Assembly: GCF_014212015.1 (NCBI RefSeq)
Contig: NZ_JACJVN010000009.1
Span: forward strand, 21,867-85,866
DNA from: Cohnella lubricantis
GTDB taxonomy: Bacteria; Bacillota; Bacilli; Paenibacillales; Paenibacillaceae
DNA: 64,000 nucleotides
Direction: 5' to 3'
The stretch's first letter is position 1. Every line of letters starts with the position of its first letter. The translations under genes were made by a program, and so were the position numbers. Positions 61,036 to 64,000 of this stretch are shown one piece after another. The notes beneath the pieces are model-generated. The model ran no database searches and was not told where the DNA came from. It saw only the letters and a list, made by a program, of their open reading frames with translations.

Positions 61036-62127
61036 CTACAACGGATCTTGCGTATCTCGGAAAATGTAGTCCTGAATCTGCTGCTTGATCTGCTCCAGAT
61101 CCGTATCGAGAATCCACTGGCCGTCCGCGGTCGTCGCCGCTTGCCAGGTCCCGTCCCGAGGGTAACGGTTCTTCTCGATCGTCATCTTGTCCGACTTGAA
61201 GTAGCGATACGCCATCGACAGCATGTCGGACCGAGTGAGGGTCGTCTCCACGTAAGGCGCTGTCTTGATGAGCAGCTCCGGGATCGATGCGACGCCTTCC
61301 TCCTTCACCCTGTCGACCATCGCTTGCAGCACGGTGCGCTGGCGCTCGGTCCGTTCGAAGTCGGCGTTCCCGACGTAACGGATGCGAGCGTAGGCGACGG
61401 CCTGCATGCCGTTAAGCGTCTGCAAGCCTCCCTGCTCCACGAGGGGTGCCTTCTTATTCTCAATGCGAGAAGTATCGCCCATATACATGTTCAGCGTGTC
61501 GACCTCGTTCGGCTTGACGTTAATATCGACGCCTCCCACCGCATTAATGATTTTCTCCATCGTGAAGAAATCCACCGTCACGTAATCCCGAATATCCGTG
61601 CCAAAATTCTGGTTGATCGTCTTAATCGCAAGAGGCGCGCCGCCATAAGCGTAAGCGGCGTTCAGCTTGGCGTGCCCGTGTCCTTCGATCGGGACGTACA
61701 GATCCCTCATAAGCGAGGTCAGCTTGATCTTCTCGCGGGCGTAATCGATCGTAAGGATCATCATCACGTCGGAGCGGGCACTGCCCTTGGTGCTTCGGCG
61801 GTCCAATCCGAACAAGGCGATGTTCCGAATTTGGTCGCCGGAAGGAATATCTTCAGCTGTCGCATTCGGGAAGGCGAGCTTGTCCGGAGCCGCGGAAGCA
61901 TCCGGCACGCCGCCGGAAGAATCGGCCGGCATCGTCGCTGCAGGTACCGGCTGAATGCCAAGCGCTTCGTTGGATTGGTCAATCCGGACATGATGGAACG
62001 CTGTCATTCGCATGAGGACGAACAAGACGATAACGAGGAGTAGAAGGATGGCGCCGAGCGTAATCCAGAGCCAGCGTCTTTTCCTAAGCTTTGATAGAAG
62101 AGATGTGCGTAATGATGCCAGTTCCAT
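61036..62127 (-). CDS. LytR-CpsA-Psr (LCP) family protein
   Basis: A 363-residue protein with one N-terminal membrane anchor (WLWITLGAILLLLVIVLFVLM, residues about 19-39) and an outer LCP domain. LCP enzymes attach anionic polymers such as teichoic acids or capsule to peptidoglycan. Motifs: ALFGLDRRSTKGSARSDVMM (conserved Asp/Arg), LTSLMRDLYVPIEGHGHAKLNAAY (split here at residue 150) and VAYARIRYVGNADFERTERQR, whose arginines bind the lipid pyrophosphate. The upstream ribosome site (AAGG, 13 bases) is weak. In this organism it may supply the wall polymer that SLH proteins bind, which is an inference. Confidence 0.93.
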   Translation of the reverse strand: MELASLRTSLLSKLRKRRWLWITLGAILLLLVIVLFVLMRMTAFHHVRIDQSNEALGIQPVPAATMPADSSGGVPDASAAPDKLAFPNATAEDIPSGDQIRNIALFGLDRRSTKGSARSDVMMILTIDYAREKIKLTSLMRDLYVPIEGHGHAKLNAAYAYGGAPLAIKTINQNFGTDIRDYVTVDFFTMEKIINAVGGVDINVKPNEVDTLNMYMGDTSRIENKKAPLVEQGGLQTLNGMQAVAYARIRYVGNADFERTERQRTVLQAMVDRVKEEGVASIPELLIKTAPYVETTLTRSDMLSMAYRYFKSDKMTIEKNRYPRDGTWQAATTADGQWILDTDLEQIKQQIQDYIFRDTQDPL

Positions 62128-62217
62128 TAAGTATCACGACCTTAGCTACGAGATCATATGATACATTATGTCACAAAATAAGGCGGAAGGTAACCCTATT
62201 TTTGATCCAAATCAAAG

Positions 62218-62245
62218 ACTCCCCGCAGCGGTCAGATGGGGGAGT
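62218..62245 (-). terminator. Terminator of the SASP gene
   Basis: On the minus strand ACTCCCC and GGGGAGT form a 7-bp stem followed by CTTTGATTTGG. Confidence 0.55.
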
Positions 62246-62293
62246 GTTTTGGCGTGGATCGCAGGGGGGGGCGAGGACTGGAGCGGGTTCGGT

Positions 62294-62506
62294 CTAATAC
62301 CGTCCAGCAAGCTGTTGCTCGGCCATCTGAACGAGACGGCGGGTAATTCCGCCCCCGATGCGGCCGGCGTCTCTCGTCAGCATGTTGCCATAGTAGCCGT
62401 CTTGCGGCAGCTGAATGCCCAGCTCTTGGGCGATCTCGAACTTCATCTGCTCCAGCGCCGCGCGCGCGTTCTGCACGACTAGCTGCTGATTCCGATTGTT
62501 GGCCAT
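62294..62506 (-). CDS. Alpha/beta-type small acid-soluble spore protein (SASP)
   Basis: A 70-residue spore DNA-binding protein that coats the chromosome and protects it from UV and peroxide. The GPR protease site appears as LEQMKFEIAQELGI (residues 18-31), and the second conserved half as DAGRIGGGITRRLVQMAEQQ. AGGTGA lies six bases before ATG. A sigma-G promoter lies 27 bases upstream, so it is made in the forespore. It is divergent from the DNA ligase gene. Confidence 0.96.
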   Translation of the reverse strand: MANNRNQQLVVQNARAALEQMKFEIAQELGIQLPQDGYYGNMLTRDAGRIGGGITRRLVQMAEQQLAGRY

Positions 62507-62532
62507 CTTTGTTCACCTCCGGTATTTACCAG

Positions 62533-62563
62533 TAATATGCGGCGGCGCAAGTTCTTTTATGCA
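62533..62563 (-). promoter_or_regulatory. Sigma-G promoter of the SASP gene
   Basis: On the minus strand TGCATA (62563-62558), 18 bases, CATATTA (62539-62533), matching the sigma-G consensus GHATR-N18-CATWHTA at every position. Confidence 0.88.
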
Positions 62564-62606
62564 AACATTACCGGGTCATGCGAGCCATCGTCGATGTTAC
62601 AATCGT

Positions 62607-62626
62607 GTATATCAATTGAGATATAC
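62607..62626. promoter_or_regulatory. Inverted repeat before the DNA ligase gene
   Basis: GTATATC (62607-62613) and GATATAC (62620-62626) are perfect inverted half-sites around AATTGA, 18 bases before the ligase start. Candidate operator or leader hairpin. Confidence 0.5.
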
Positions 62627-62643
62627 GGAAGGATGTCGATATT

Positions 62644-63495
62644 GTGCAGCTTATTCCGATGATGCCTGAGCTTCGCGAGAAGCCGTTCAATGACGAGAGA
62701 TACATATTTGAGCCCAAGATCGATGGCCATAGACTGATGATACGGGTCAAAAATGGGATCGCGCAGTTGTGCAGCCGAAGCGGAATCGATGTGACGATGC
62801 AGTACCCGGAGCTGTGGCGCGTGCCTGTCGTCGGCGCGGCGGACGTCTTGCTCGACGGCGTAGCGGCGTTCTTCGACGAGTCGGCCGGCTCCTTCTCGTC
62901 CGAAGCGCTGCGAGAGCGGATGCGAATGAGGAAGAGCATGGACATTCGCATCGCGTCGGTCCACAGCCCGGTTCATTACTTCGCGTTCGACATTCTCGAA
63001 TGGAACGGGAAGGACTTGCGCGGTCTGCCGCTTAAGCAACGCAAGCAGCTGTTGGAGAAGGCGATGGATGACAATCGCTCCTATCATCGGATGTTCGCGC
63101 TTGATGCGGAAGGGAAACGTTTATATGAAGCGATCAGGAGCGAAGGCGTGGACGGGATCATAGCCAAGCGGCTCGATAGTATCTACGCGGGCGGACGCAG
63201 CGAGAATTGGTTGACGGTCCATAAGTACCGGTACGCGCAAGTGCGCATCGCAGGCTATCGGAAGCATGGCTTCGGCTGGCTGCTGGAGCGGGAAGGGCAG
63301 CGGATCGGCATCGTAGAGGCGGGCGTGCCCGGGCCGCACAGGCAGGCTTTTCAAGGCACGGCCCAGGCGATTCTGACTGGCGAGGACCGTGATTACGTAT
63401 ACGTGAAGCCGATTATTGAAGCAAAGATCCGATTCTTGTCCCGGACGAGCAGCGGAACGGTCCGGAATCCGGAATTCGTCCGGTTCGTCGGTTGA
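62644..63495 (+). CDS. ATP-dependent DNA ligase (LigD ligase-domain type)
   Basis: A 283-residue ligase that seals nicks. Motif I is FEPKIDGHR with the AMP-accepting Lys25; motif III is YFAFDILEWNG, motif IV GVDGIIAKRLDS and motif V WLTVHKYR. A short OB-like part follows (RIAGYRKHGFGWLLERE). There is no polymerase or primase domain as in full LigD, so it is a stand-alone ligase, of the type that works with Ku in end joining in Bacillus spores. GTG 62644 has GGAAGG eleven bases upstream; ATG 62659 is possible. It is divergent from a SASP gene, which hints at spore DNA repair; a Ku gene is not in the window. Confidence 0.88.
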   Translation: MQLIPMMPELREKPFNDERYIFEPKIDGHRLMIRVKNGIAQLCSRSGIDVTMQYPELWRVPVVGAADVLLDGVAAFFDESAGSFSSEALRERMRMRKSMDIRIASVHSPVHYFAFDILEWNGKDLRGLPLKQRKQLLEKAMDDNRSYHRMFALDAEGKRLYEAIRSEGVDGIIAKRLDSIYAGGRSENWLTVHKYRYAQVRIAGYRKHGFGWLLEREGQRIGIVEAGVPGPHRQAFQGTAQAILTGEDRDYVYVKPIIEAKIRFLSRTSSGTVRNPEFVRFVG

Positions 63496-63884
63496 CGAGC
63501 AGGAATAAAATACCTGTTGCAATGCCTCTTGGATTCGTGATACATTATTTCTCGCGCCACTGAAGGCACGATGCGACAACGCAAGACCGAATGTGTTGAT
63601 CAGATCGAATTGGAAAACATTGAGGGTTGCAGCATCATGTCGGATGCGGTAAGATAAGATTCCTGCTTCGGCAACGAGGCGGACGCAAGAAGCAACAAAC
63701 TTGTTCCTTGAAAACTGAACATCGAGCGTAATCGATTCGATCATGGATCGGATCAACGGACCCTGTCGAACTTGAGCTTCGGTTCTTGGGAGACGGACAA
63801 CGATTTAACAACGAATGAGCCATTTGGCTCTCTCAAAGTAGATGCTTCCGATGCGCGTTCCTTTGGAGCGCCGGAGGATTTACC
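63496..63884 (+). promoter_or_regulatory. rRNA operon promoter and leader
   Basis: No gene is seen in this 389-base stretch. TTGCAA (63517-63522), 18 bases, TACATT (63541-63546) could be the rrn promoter. Further on, CCTTGAAAACTGAACATCG (63705 region) is a stretch often found just before 16S genes or in the 16S-23S spacers of Bacillales and probably belongs to the processing leader. Confidence 0.55.
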
Positions 63885-64000
63885 TTTATGGAGAGTTTGA
63901 TCCTGGCTCAGGACGAACGCTGGCGGCGTGCCTAATACATGCAAGTCGAGCGGATCTCATCGGGAGCTTGCTCCCGATGGGGTTAGCGGCGGACGGGTGA
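63885..64000 (+). rRNA. rrs: 16S ribosomal RNA, 5' end (continues past the window)
   Basis: GGAGAGTTTGATCCTGGCTC, with AGGACGAACGCTGGCGGCGT after it, is the universal start of bacterial 16S rRNA; CATGCAAGTCGAGCGG follows. The first variable hairpin (ATCGGGAGCTTGCTCCCGAT) and the stretch up to GCGGCGGACGGGTGA fit Paenibacillaceae. Only about the first 116 bases are present. Confidence 0.97.

Overview
The window comes from a spore-forming, Gram-positive Firmicute of the Paenibacillaceae (Paenibacillus or Cohnella type). The evidence is a set of SLH-domain surface proteins, an alpha/beta small acid-soluble spore protein behind a textbook sigma-G promoter, a leucine T-box, GlpP-type antitermination genes, CcpA (cre) sites, many large-SBP/LplB/LplC-style sugar transporters, GTG/TTG starts behind strong GGAGG ribosome binding sites, and the 5' end of a 16S rRNA gene at the right edge. 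No phage, insertion sequence, CRISPR array or tRNA was recognised.

Layout. 1-6.2 kb: the tail of a GH43 glycosidase, then a CcpA-controlled operon of a lipoprotein SBP, two permeases and a GH2 enzyme. 6.3-15 kb: DinB protein, an FN3/SLH protein, a lactonase, a YtrA-like GntR/ABC operon with its own operator, an M29 aminopeptidase and a DUF1796 protein. 15.2-20 kb: an SLH-anchored GH18 chitinase and an unrecognised 305-residue protein. 20-31 kb: GH43, an iron-regulated FhuF-like reductase with Fur box, a DesK/NarL-type two-component system divergent from a membrane protein across three palindromes, a GH3 glucosidase with LysR regulator, a small SLH protein and an odd Tyr/Pro-rich protein. 31-41 kb: regulator/target pairs with visible operators (MarR/flavodoxin reductase, ROK, two TetR plus aldehyde and alcohol dehydrogenases, TetR/ABC exporter). 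41-51 kb: an AraC regulator, a GH30 glucosidase, a two-component system with almost no sensor domain, and a full Opp-type oligomer transporter. 51-55 kb: a kinase and response regulator fused in one polypeptide, a CPBP protease, and an AT-richer MDR dehydrogenase. 55-61 kb: T-box-controlled leuA, a DAHP-synthase relic, and glpP-glpK-glpD. 61-64 kb: LCP protein, SASP, ATP-dependent DNA ligase, rRNA leader and 16S start.

How it works together. The dominant theme is polysaccharide use: GH43 (two), GH2, GH18, GH3 and GH30 enzymes sit beside two lipoprotein-fed ABC importers whose promoters carry cre sites, so uptake should be shut off when preferred sugars are present. The second theme is compact local regulation: at least six regulators lie next to inverted repeats that overlap recognisable promoters. 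The most unusual items are the fused kinase-regulator, the sensor-poor two-component system next to the Opp transporter, the Tyr/Pro-rich protein, an apparent ATC start codon, and the decayed DAHP synthase fragment. All functional calls are from reading sequence motifs; no database search was possible.
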